Notes: generated by a model not told the origin, from the letters alone. Positions 1 through 6,643 are shown, counted from the first letter of the stretch. The stretch: 6,761 bases of DNA from an uncultured Lachnospiraceae bacterium (GCA_947591115.1 CANQCX010000106.1:1-6761), one strand, 5' to 3'. Numbers and translations: made by a program.

Positions 1-35
1 ATTTTACCATGAAAGAAAGGAAGGAGAAGAAATGA
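1..35 (+). other. Possible tail of an upstream gene
   Basis: The window opens inside or just after another gene. Two readings are possible. In frame 3, an open stretch ends at TGA 33-35 with a lysine-rich tail (MKERKEKK). This would overlap the lipoprotein start as ATGA, the same type of junction seen between malF and malG. In frame 1, a stop occurs at 10-12 after only three codons (ILP). Too little sequence is present to choose between them or to name the product. The AAGGAG at 21-26 serves the next gene. Confidence 0.25.
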
Positions 36-1180
36 AAAGAAAAGGAATTGTCACATTGCTGACGGTGTCAGTCATGGCGCTGGGGTTGTCCGGATTGACC
101 GGATGCGGAAACAAAGGAGGCGGTACGGAAAGTGCCACAGAACAGGTCGGTCAGACCGGAGTACATACGGTTACGTTTTATGATTCCGATGGAACAACCG
201 TACTCCATACGGAAGAAGTGGAGGACGGTTCGCAGGTCGAAGAATACATTCCGACAAAGGAAGGTTATACGTTTGCCGGATGGTTCGCAACGCCGCAGAT
301 GAGCCACAAATTTGATTTTACCGCTGCAGTTACCGAAGATATTTCTGTTTTTGCAGGATTTTGTTCTTATGTGGAAGATACCAGACCCTGGGCGATCGTA
401 GGAAGCGGGAAGAGTCCGGTGCTGATGGAATCCAACTGGGGTGCGGTAATTGGAGACGCGCAGACCTTAAAGAAAGAGGACGTGGAAGGTGCGAATGTAT
501 ATACCATTACGCTGGATATGGAAGAAGGAGATGAGTTTCAGTTTGCCATTGACAGCGCATGGTCAGATCAGAGAGGCTTCGGTTATATGGCGACCATTGA
601 GCAGGACGGCAAGGAATATTTTGCAAATTCCGGAGGACTTGGCGATACCGGAACAAAGAAAGCCAATATTAAAGTAGCCGTTTCCGGAAACTATACGTTT
701 ACCCTGACGACTTATCCGGGCGAGGACACCTATGATACGGAGGATGCCTATTATTCCGAGGAAGGGCGTGAAAATTTCAATTACAGCGCTTACGATACGA
801 TTACCTTTACCTATAACGGAGAAGCGGCAGGAGGCGGCGCTGCTTATCAGACGGATTATTATATCAAAGGCGCCAAAATTACCGGCTGGGAAGATGTTTA
901 CAACGATGAATTGAAGTTTACCGAGGAAAACGGAATCTACACGTTGAAAATCGACTTGGAGGAAGGCGATGAATTTCTGTTTACCACGCTTCTGACCGCG
1001 GACGGAACGCAGAGCACCGGAAATGAATATGTCCGGTATACGAATATCGCGGCGGACGACAGCAGCAGCCTTGCCTGTGTGACCGGAACGGACAGCGCCA
1101 ATATGGTTGCATCGGCATCCGGAACATATACGTTTACCTATGATCCTGCAACGCAGGTACTGAAAGTCGCTTTTGAATAA
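32..1180 (+). CDS. Secreted lipoprotein: InlB-type repeat plus two carbohydrate-binding-like domains
   Basis: This is a 382-residue predicted surface lipoprotein. The start ATG has AAGGAG at 21-26, five bases upstream. A basic N-terminus and hydrophobic stretch lead to the lipobox LTGC (residues 22-25), so Cys25 should be lipidated and the rest lies outside the membrane. A short Gly/Thr/Glu linker follows. Residues about 46-110 form a Listeria-Bacteroides (InlB B-type) repeat, recognisable from GYTFAGWF at 78-85 and FDF at 94-96. Two related beta-rich domains follow at about 120-262 and 275-382, joined by a Gly/Ala linker at 263-271. They share the blocks V/I-Y-T-hydrophobic, EEGDEF and SGxYTFT. 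The second begins YYIKG...GW, which recalls SusE/SusF-like and other starch-binding modules. No catalytic motif is visible. Binding of starch or a related glycan at the cell surface is inferred from domain style and from the neighbouring maltodextrin genes; an adhesin or structural role remains possible. The gene converges on the LacI gene. Confidence 0.85.
   Translation: MKRKGIVTLLTVSVMALGLSGLTGCGNKGGGTESATEQVGQTGVHTVTFYDSDGTTVLHTEEVEDGSQVEEYIPTKEGYTFAGWFATPQMSHKFDFTAAVTEDISVFAGFCSYVEDTRPWAIVGSGKSPVLMESNWGAVIGDAQTLKKEDVEGANVYTITLDMEEGDEFQFAIDSAWSDQRGFGYMATIEQDGKEYFANSGGLGDTGTKKANIKVAVSGNYTFTLTTYPGEDTYDTEDAYYSEEGRENFNYSAYDTITFTYNGEAAGGGAAYQTDYYIKGAKITGWEDVYNDELKFTEENGIYTLKIDLEEGDEFLFTTLLTADGTQSTGNEYVRYTNIAADDSSSLACVTGTDSANMVASASGTYTFTYDPATQVLKVAFE
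389..1177 (+). repeat. Internal duplication encoding two related domains of the lipoprotein
   Basis: Copy A covers about 389-817 (residues 120-262) and copy B about 854-1177 (residues 275-382). Equivalent blocks sit 435-438 bases apart. The segment for SGNYTFT (683-703) matches the segment for SGTYTFT (1118-1138) at 19 of 21 bases by eye. The segment for EEGDEFQF (521-544) matches that for EEGDEFLF (959-982) at 20 of 24. Copy A carries an extra acidic, Tyr-rich stretch before its last strand (about residues 228-252) that copy B lacks. Domain borders are approximate. Confidence 0.65.
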
Positions 1181-1182
1181 AG

Positions 1183-2001
1183 TTATACGAAGATATTGTG
1201 CTGATCATTGGCGATCGGCTTCCGTTCCAGAGCATATTCCATGTACTGAAGCAGTACGTCGGCCTTTTGGGTATTGATAAACGGGAGGTAGCAGATGGAA
1301 TCGCTGGATTTCATCTGCTGCTTCATAAGCGTATACAGCGTATGGTCGGCAAGCAGCAGGTTTTTTCCGGTAAAGGCGGAAAGCTCGGAAACATCGGAAA
1401 CAAAAGCCGCCGAAGGGAAAATCGACTGCAGCCACTCCTTTTTTTCCCAATTGGGCGTATCGAGTGTCAGGAAGGTATACGGAGCGTCCCCGAACTGTTT
1501 TTCGGCATCGCGCTTCATTGCTTCGCAGTCGGAATTGATCTGGTAAAACAGCCAGTTATCGTGTATCAGACAGTCAAAAGCAAGCAGCGGAACAAAATTA
1601 CTGTCGCCGATCCGGCGGAAATACTCCGAGGAAATATCATAGCCGACAATGGCGTCGGCGCGGTCATATTTTTCGGTGTAAGTCTCGCTCAGATAGATCA
1701 GGCCGTAATTTTTTTCGTGAAGATACGAGGATAGGAAATTGATAAAATAAAATTGTTCTGCATTTTTCAGAACCGGAGCATCCGCAGCGACATACAGTGC
1801 GATCATGCGGCTGCGGCTGGTAGCCAAAGCCTGTGCGGACTGGTTTGGGATATAACCTAAAAGATTGACGATTTGGAGTACCTTTTTGCGGGTGGCATCG
1901 CTGATCCGCTTATCCATACGGTTATTGATCACGTAGGATACGGTAGCGACGGAAACGCCCGCCTCCTGAGCGACGTCTTTGATGGTTACTTGGTTTTTCA
2001 T
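1183..2001 (-). CDS. LacI-family transcriptional regulator, compact form
   Basis: This is a 272-residue DNA-binding regulator, probably the local control protein for the maltodextrin operon. The N-terminal helix-turn-helix (residues 6-25: TIKDVAQEAGVSVATVSYVI) and the hinge region GYIPNQSAQALA (49-60) are typical of the family. The rest corresponds to the periplasmic-binding-protein-like effector domain, but the protein is about 60 residues shorter than the usual 330-345. The C-terminus shows a family-like final helix (ADVLLQYMEYALERKP), but it ends at NIFV and lacks the usual R-x-S-T-type tail. An in-frame TTG at 2031 would add ten residues. ATG 2001 is preferred because it has a GGGGGAG ribosome site five bases upstream, it places the HTH at the normal distance from Met1, and the TTG lies upstream of the predicted transcription start. 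The gene diverges from the amylase and converges on the lipoprotein. The effector is likely a malto-oligosaccharide, by context only. Confidence 0.92.
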   Translation of the reverse strand: MKNQVTIKDVAQEAGVSVATVSYVINNRMDKRISDATRKKVLQIVNLLGYIPNQSAQALATSRSRMIALYVAADAPVLKNAEQFYFINFLSSYLHEKNYGLIYLSETYTEKYDRADAIVGYDISSEYFRRIGDSNFVPLLAFDCLIHDNWLFYQINSDCEAMKRDAEKQFGDAPYTFLTLDTPNWEKKEWLQSIFPSAAFVSDVSELSAFTGKNLLLADHTLYTLMKQQMKSSDSICYLPFINTQKADVLLQYMEYALERKPIANDQHNIFV

Positions 2002-2033
2002 GCTAGCTCCCCCTTTGGATGTTCTATTCAAAA

Positions 2034-2062
2034 GTTATAAAGAATTTTCTGAAATTTGTCAA
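2034..2062 (-). promoter_or_regulatory. Sigma-A promoter of the lacI-family gene
   Basis: On the minus strand, TTGACA (complement of 2057-2062) is followed after exactly 17 bases by TATAAC (complement of 2034-2039). That is six of six and five of six matches to the vegetative consensus. Transcription would start near 2027, giving a leader of about 26 bases that contains the GGGGGAG ribosome site. This supports the ATG at 2001 as the start codon. Confidence 0.8.
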
Positions 2063-2068
2063 TAAGTG

Positions 2069-2084
2069 TAACAGGCGTTTGTGA
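2069..2084. promoter_or_regulatory. Candidate LacI-type operator
   Basis: This is an imperfect 16-bp palindrome with a central CG, of the form TxACAxxC|GxxTGTxA. Five of eight half-site positions are symmetric. A central CG is common in operators of this family. It lies between the two divergent start codons, just upstream of the -35 of the lacI promoter and 44 bases before the amylase start. It could therefore serve the operon, the regulator gene, or both. The assignment rests on symmetry and position only, and no second copy was found in the window for comparison. Confidence 0.3.
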
Positions 2085-2101
2085 AATTCTGTGATCGCCT
2101 G
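2072..2101. repeat. Inverted repeat in the divergent control region
   Basis: CAGGCG (2072-2077) and CGCCTG (2096-2101) are perfect 6-bp inverted arms around an 18-base loop. The left arm overlaps the candidate operator. The pair could form a weak stem in the amylase leader or be a chance match. It lacks a following T-run, so it is not a terminator. Confidence 0.3.
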
Positions 2102-2116
2102 AATCTATTGTAGTAG

Positions 2117-2122
2117 AAAGGA
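2117..2122 (+). promoter_or_regulatory. Ribosome binding site that sets the amylase start
   Basis: AAAGGA at 2117-2122 directly abuts an ATG at 2123, which is too close for initiation. It stands six bases before the in-frame ATG at 2129. The second Met is therefore the better start and removes two residues from the longest reading frame. Confidence 0.65.
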
Positions 2123-2128
2123 ATGTTT

Positions 2129-3853
2129 ATGAACGAATATGCAATGCTGCACATTCCGGATTCCAGATATTGTTTTGCAGCAGGGGAAAAGGAGCTGGTC
2201 ATTCGGCTGAGGGTATCGAAAGAAGATCGGGGAGCGGATATTTTTCTGCTGCATGAGTGCAAATATGATTTTTATGAAAAAAGAAGCCGGCTGAAAATGG
2301 AGCCGAAATATACCGACCGGCTGTTTGATTATTATGAGGTTCGCCTTGTGCTTTCCGACGTCCGGTTCGCCTATATTTTTCAAATTGAAGAAGAGGGGAA
2401 AACTTATTATTACAGCGAGGACGGACTGACGGAAAACTATGATTTTTCGGAAGGCTTTTACAATTTTTTCCAGATGCCCTATATCAATCAAAACGATTGG
2501 ATGCCGACGGTGGACTGGATGAAAAACGCGGTGTTTTACCAGATTTTTGTAGAGCGTTTTGCAATGGGAGATGAAAAAAAAGACCGTTCCTATATCAATA
2601 TGGAATGGGGAGATATTCCTGATCCGAAAAGCTTTGCCGGCGGCGATCTAAAAGGGATTGTAAAAAAACTGGACTATCTGGAGAAGCTGGGCGTTACGGC
2701 GCTTTATTTAACGCCGATTTTCCGTTCCGTCTCCAATCACAAATATGATACCATTGATTATATGGAGATCGATCCGCGCTTTGGCACGAAGGATGATTTT
2801 CGGGAGCTGATCGGACGGGCGCATCAAAAAGGAATCCGCGTCGTATTGGATGCGGTATTTAACCATTGCAGTATGGAGCTGTTCCAGTTTCAGGATGTAT
2901 GCCAAAAAGGAAAGGCGTCCAAATTCTATGACTGGTTTTTCATCGACGGGGATTATCCGGACCCCGACCGCATCAATTACGAATGTTTTGCTTCCGTCAA
3001 TTATATGCCGAAGCTGAATACGGCAAATCCGCAGGTGCAGGATTTTCTGCTTCAGGCAGCTGTGTACTGGATGGACAATTTTGAGATCGACGGATGGCGC
3101 CTGGATGTATCGGACGAGGTTTCCCACGATTTCTGGCGACGGTTCCGCAAGGAAGTCAAGGCGCACAACAAAGACGCGGTCATTATCGGCGAAAACTGGC
3201 ATGACGCTTATCCGTATCTGATGGGCGACCAGTACGACAGCATCATGAATTATGCGTTTACCAAAGCCTGTCTGGATTATTTTGCAAAAGAAACGTTTGA
3301 CGCCAAACAGATGGCGGAAAAATTAAACGGAAATCTGATGCGAAATATGACGCAGGTCAACCGCATGATGCTGAATCTTCTGGATTCCCATGATACCCAC
3401 CGCTTTTTTACCGAGGTAAAATGCGACAAGGATAAGCTGCTTGCGGCGATCGCGCTGGAAATGGTCTTTCAGGGAGCCGCCTGTCTTTACTACGGGACGG
3501 AAATCTGTCTGGAAGGCGGCTACGATCCGGACTCGCGCAGATGCTTTGACTGGGAGGAAGCGCATTGGGATCCGTTTGTCTGGAAAACCATTCAAAAGCT
3601 GATCATGCTGCGCAGGAGGGAAGAAATCCGAAACGGAGAGATCCGGATCCGAGAGGAGCAGGAAATGCTGGTAACCGAACGGATTCTGGAAAAGAAAAAA
3701 CTGGTTCTCTACATCAATATGACCAAACAGAGCCGGCTGCTCGACCTTTCGGACGCTTCTGTGTTGTGCGCAAATCATTTCGAAAAGCTGGGAACGAAAA
3801 TAAAACTGGAGGCCAAAGGCTTTTTGCTTGCAGAAGTAAAGGAGGAAAAATGA
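2129..3853 (+). CDS. Neopullulanase/cyclomaltodextrinase-type alpha-amylase (GH13)
   Basis: This is a 574-residue cytoplasmic glycoside hydrolase expected to cut alpha-1,4 links in imported malto-oligosaccharides or cyclodextrins. There is no signal peptide. Residues about 1-118 look like the CBM34-type N-domain of neopullulanases (IPDSRYCF near the start, LFDYYEV later). The catalytic barrel follows, with the GH13 regions in order: SNHKYDT, DAVFNH (D241-H246), MPKLNT (293-298, a hallmark of the neopullulanase group), GWRLDV with nucleophile D326, GENWHDA with acid/base E355, and SHDTHR with D422. All three catalytic residues are present. The last 70-80 residues form the C-terminal beta domain. 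Length matches the family norm (about 580). Two sites differ from the common form: GENWHDA for GEIWHDA, and SHDTHR for SHDTPR. It is the first gene of the rightward operon, and its TGA stop overlaps the binding-protein start. Hydrolase versus transglycosylase preference cannot be settled from sequence. Confidence 0.93.
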   Translation: MNEYAMLHIPDSRYCFAAGEKELVIRLRVSKEDRGADIFLLHECKYDFYEKRSRLKMEPKYTDRLFDYYEVRLVLSDVRFAYIFQIEEEGKTYYYSEDGLTENYDFSEGFYNFFQMPYINQNDWMPTVDWMKNAVFYQIFVERFAMGDEKKDRSYINMEWGDIPDPKSFAGGDLKGIVKKLDYLEKLGVTALYLTPIFRSVSNHKYDTIDYMEIDPRFGTKDDFRELIGRAHQKGIRVVLDAVFNHCSMELFQFQDVCQKGKASKFYDWFFIDGDYPDPDRINYECFASVNYMPKLNTANPQVQDFLLQAAVYWMDNFEIDGWRLDVSDEVSHDFWRRFRKEVKAHNKDAVIIGENWHDAYPYLMGDQYDSIMNYAFTKACLDYFAKETFDAKQMAEKLNGNLMRNMTQVNRMMLNLLDSHDTHRFFTEVKCDKDKLLAAIALEMVFQGAACLYYGTEICLEGGYDPDSRRCFDWEEAHWDPFVWKTIQKLIMLRRREEIRNGEIRIREEQEMLVTERILEKKKLVLYINMTKQSRLLDLSDASVLCANHFEKLGTKIKLEAKGFLLAEVKEEK

Positions 3854-3855
3854 TG
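3838..3855 (+). promoter_or_regulatory. Ribosome site and stop/start overlap (translational coupling)
   Basis: AAAGGAGG at 3838-3845 lies within the last codons of the amylase. Two adjacent ATGs follow, at 3850 (spacing four) and 3853 (spacing seven). The amylase stop TGA 3851-3853 overlaps both. The better spacing favours ATG 3853, giving a TGATG junction. Overlap of this kind usually couples translation of the two genes. Confidence 0.6.
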
Positions 3856-5310
3856 AGAAAGAGGATTGCATTACTGATGGCGGCGGTATGTTCTTTTGCA
3901 ATGCTGACCGGCTGCGGAGGCGGCGGCAAGGATACGCAGACGCCGCAGCAGAGTACCACCGGAAGTCCGGTGTTTAACGGAGAATTGGAAAGAAATGTAA
4001 CCATTCAGGTATTGGAAAACGATACCGCCATCGCACAGGGGTATTTTGACGAACTGATCGCCGCATTTAATGAAGCGTATGCGGATTACGGAATTACCGC
4101 CGTAGACGCGAATATGGATCAATATCTGGATCTGGCAAACGACGGCCCTTACGGCTACGGTCCGGATGTGCTGTATCAGGCGAACGACGTTATTATGAAA
4201 TACGTCGAGGGCAAACACGTCTATCCGCTGCCGGTGGAGGAGCTGGAATGCTATGAGCAGATTCCGGATGCCGCATGGCAGGCGTATGAAACGGAAGTTG
4301 ACGGGAAGACCTATATCTGCGGCGTACCGGTCAACGTGCAGGCCGGAATGCTCTATTACCGCAAAGACCTGCTTCCGGAAAATTGGGAAACCGAGTGGGA
4401 TGACAATGGAAACGACATTCCGGATATGGTAGAGACATGGAACGATATGTATGAGTTTTCTTTGGAGCGTCATGCGGAAAATCCGTCCCAATACGGGTAT
4501 ATGAAATCCTTAAACGACATGTACTTTTCCAGCGGATTTCTGTTTTCCTATGGCGGATATATCTTCGGAGACAATAATACGGATCCGTCCGACATCGGAC
4601 TTGCCGCCGGAGATGCGGAAAAAGGCGCATGGGTATTAAGCCAGCTTGCCAGTACGATGAATGAGGAATGCATCGACGATACGATCACGACCAGCCAGTA
4701 TTCCAAACTGGCGGACGGCAGCTACTTTGCAACGATGACGACGCCGGATGTGTATACGACGTTTTTGGACGAAATGGTGCTTGTCTATGAAAACGAAGGA
4801 CTGACTGAAGAAGAGGCCAGAGAAAAAGCAAAGGAAAATCTGGTTATGACGACGCTCCCGAAGCTTCCGGAAAGCGGCGATCTGACGGAAATCAATCCGG
4901 AGCTGATCGATACCAAAGCTATGGGCGGAATCAACGGTTATGCGATCAGCGCTTACACGAAAGCGCCAAATGCTTGTCTGGCATTTGTGGATTTTGCAAC
5001 AAGCTATGAAAATATGGTAGAGCGGAATAAGCTTCTGGGCGTCGCACCGGCAAGAGAGGACGCGGCAAAGGAAGCAGGGGGAATTTCCGAGCTGCTTTAT
5101 CAGAATCTGGAATCCGGAAATATTGTGCTGATGCCTTCGATTTCCGAGGTCGGACAGATCTGGACGCCGGGACAGACGTTTTTTATTGATCTTGCCATGG
5201 ATGTCTTCCGGACGGAAAACGAGAAGAAATATAAGGATCTGGAGGCTTTGGACGCGGCGCTGGAAAAGGTAAGCAAAGAAATTTACGACGCCATCTATAC
5301 GCTGCAGTAA
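3853..5310 (+). CDS. ABC transporter substrate-binding lipoprotein, MalE-type
   Basis: This is a 485-residue extracellular lipoprotein that should deliver malto-oligosaccharides to the MalF/MalG permease. The signal sequence ends in the lipobox LTGC (18-21, Cys21), followed by a Gly/Thr/Gln linker to about residue 43. The family 1 solute-binding fold then begins (VTIQVL at 49-54; YFDELIAAFNEAY soon after). GPDV (103-106) and PVNVQAGMLYYRKDLLP (159-175) are typical binding-protein blocks, and APAREDA near the C-terminal end fits the usual hinge-side motif. It is longer than E. coli MalE (about 370 mature residues). Part of the extra length surrounds an acidic loop, DDNGNDIPDMVE (183-194), which matches a DxDxDGxxDxxE-like calcium-binding pattern. 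An upstream extension of this frame into the amylase gene is an artefact, since the lipoprotein signal begins here. Sugar specificity is inferred from the neighbouring GH13 gene. A 13-base gap separates it from malF, with no hairpin. Confidence 0.9.
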   Translation: MRKRIALLMAAVCSFAMLTGCGGGGKDTQTPQQSTTGSPVFNGELERNVTIQVLENDTAIAQGYFDELIAAFNEAYADYGITAVDANMDQYLDLANDGPYGYGPDVLYQANDVIMKYVEGKHVYPLPVEELECYEQIPDAAWQAYETEVDGKTYICGVPVNVQAGMLYYRKDLLPENWETEWDDNGNDIPDMVETWNDMYEFSLERHAENPSQYGYMKSLNDMYFSSGFLFSYGGYIFGDNNTDPSDIGLAAGDAEKGAWVLSQLASTMNEECIDDTITTSQYSKLADGSYFATMTTPDVYTTFLDEMVLVYENEGLTEEEAREKAKENLVMTTLPKLPESGDLTEINPELIDTKAMGGINGYAISAYTKAPNACLAFVDFATSYENMVERNKLLGVAPAREDAAKEAGGISELLYQNLESGNIVLMPSISEVGQIWTPGQTFFIDLAMDVFRTENEKKYKDLEALDAALEKVSKEIYDAIYTLQ

Positions 5311-5323
5311 AAAGGAGAAGACA

Positions 5324-6643
5324 ATGAAGGAAAAATGGAAGCGATTTACGGATTGTGTCCGCCGGAGCAGTTGGAAAGTCCGGCTGTCGGCTGTGGTCAT
5401 GGGAGGAGGCCAGTTCTTTTACGGAAGGTATGTGAAGGGACTGCTTTATTTCCTGACGGAAATCATGATTCTGACCTATTTTATTCTGCGCGGCGGAGCG
5501 GATATTGCCGGATTTTTTACACTGGGAACAGTAAAAGCGGACGCATGGCTGGGGACGGAAGGCGATAATTCCGTCATCATGATGCTGATGGGAATTTTTG
5601 CGTGGATCGTCATTGCGGTATTGGTCGTTTTGTATATCGCAAATCTGAAGGATGCATGGCGCAGTCAGCAGCTTTGGGAAGCGGGAAGACCGCAGCCGAA
5701 GTTTCGGAAGGAGCTTTCGCAGCTTTTAGACCGGAAATTTTATGTGACGGTTCTGGCGCTTCCGGTCATCGGCGTCTGCGTGTTTAATATCCTGCCGATC
5801 ATTTTCATGATATTGATCGCGTTTACCAATTACGGGGGTACGATTGTGCCTCCGGAATTGGTGGACTGGGTAGGCTTTTCCAATTTTGCCAAACTGGTTA
5901 CGCTTTCCCAGTTTGCACCGACGTTTTTTCGGATATTGGGGTGGAACCTGTTATGGGCAGCCGCATCGACGGCTTTGAATTATTTTGCCGGACTGGGACT
6001 TGCGCTCCTTTTAAACAAAGACTGCGTAAAGGGCAAGGCGGTCTGGAGGGCGTTTCCGATTCTCGCATACGCCATTCCCGGATTTATTACGCTGGTCGCG
6101 TTTAAATTTATGTTTTCCTACGGCGGACCGATCAATCAGATCATTACCGCTTCCGGCGGTACCGCCATCGGATTTCTGGGATTAGACGCCAAATGGACGG
6201 CGCGTCTGATCGGACTTTTGGTCAATTGCTGGATCAGCGTTCCTTCCATCATGCTGCTTGCAACCGGACATCTTTCAAACAGGGATATGTCTTTGTATGA
6301 AGCGGCGCGGATCGACGGGGCGAGTCCGTTCCAGCAGTTTCGGAAGCTGACGCTGCCGTTTATGCTTTTTGCCACTACGCCGGTGCTGCTGGGACAGTTT
6401 ATCGGAAACTTTAACAATTTCGGCATCTTTTATTTCCTGCGCGGCGGTTTGTATGTAGACGGGTATTTCCTTGCCAGCGATACGGATCTTCTGATCAACT
6501 GGCTGTACAATCTGTCGATTGACAACAATTACTATTGCATCGGCGCGGCGATCAGCCTTGTAATCTTTTTGATCACTTCGGTCTTGTCGTTGATCGTTTA
6601 TGTGAAGTCGCCGTCTTACAGAGAGGAGGATACCTTCCAATGA
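5324..6643 (+). CDS. malF: Maltodextrin ABC transporter permease, MalF-type
   Basis: This is a 439-residue inner-membrane subunit of a CUT1-family sugar importer. AAAGGAG at 5311-5317 is six bases before the ATG. About eight hydrophobic segments are visible, near residues 38-55, 84-106, 140-168, 203-230, 241-264, 290-312, 347-372 and 405-430. The EAA loop that docks the ATPase is clear at 326-335 (EAARIDGASP), followed by FRKLTLPFM. Relative to the roughly 290-residue permeases of many sugar systems, it carries an extra N-terminal region of about 135 residues with two membrane spans and a GGGQFFYGRYVKG motif (27-39). Such an extension is characteristic of MalF-like subunits. The large extracytoplasmic P2 domain of E. 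coli MalF is not present: only about 35 residues separate spans three and four. The stop overlaps malG as ATGA. Maltodextrin specificity is inferred from the operon. Confidence 0.92.
   Translation: MKEKWKRFTDCVRRSSWKVRLSAVVMGGGQFFYGRYVKGLLYFLTEIMILTYFILRGGADIAGFFTLGTVKADAWLGTEGDNSVIMMLMGIFAWIVIAVLVVLYIANLKDAWRSQQLWEAGRPQPKFRKELSQLLDRKFYVTVLALPVIGVCVFNILPIIFMILIAFTNYGGTIVPPELVDWVGFSNFAKLVTLSQFAPTFFRILGWNLLWAAASTALNYFAGLGLALLLNKDCVKGKAVWRAFPILAYAIPGFITLVAFKFMFSYGGPINQIITASGGTAIGFLGLDAKWTARLIGLLVNCWISVPSIMLLATGHLSNRDMSLYEAARIDGASPFQQFRKLTLPFMLFATTPVLLGQFIGNFNNFGIFYFLRGGLYVDGYFLASDTDLLINWLYNLSIDNNYYCIGAAISLVIFLITSVLSLIVYVKSPSYREEDTFQ

Noticed and set aside
1198..1734. Open frame of 178 codons on the plus strand inside the regulator gene
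   Set aside because: It is antisense to a clear LacI-family gene, has no recognisable domain and no good ribosome site, so it is best explained as a shadow of the real reading frame.
2002..2031. TTG start at 2031 for the regulator, adding ten residues
   Set aside because: It lies upstream of the predicted transcription start near 2027 and lacks a ribosome site, whereas ATG 2001 has both a proper leader and GGGGGAG.
2090..2103. Possible CcpA cre site before the amylase gene
   Set aside because: The left half (TGTGATCG) fits the cre consensus but the right half misses three defined positions, so it is too weak to call.
2106..2111. TATTGT as a -10 element for the amylase promoter
   Set aside because: It would start transcription within the ribosome binding site at about 2118, and no -35 lies at a proper distance.
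3565..3852. N-terminal extension of the binding-protein frame by about 95 residues
   Set aside because: This stretch is the amylase C-terminus read in another frame. The lipoprotein signal and AAAGGAGG site place the start at 3850/3853.
4636..5400. Long antisense open frame of 254 codons across the binding-protein gene
   Set aside because: Its translation is rich in Arg, Phe and Gln with no domain signal, as expected for the reverse complement of a real coding sequence, and it spans a gene junction.
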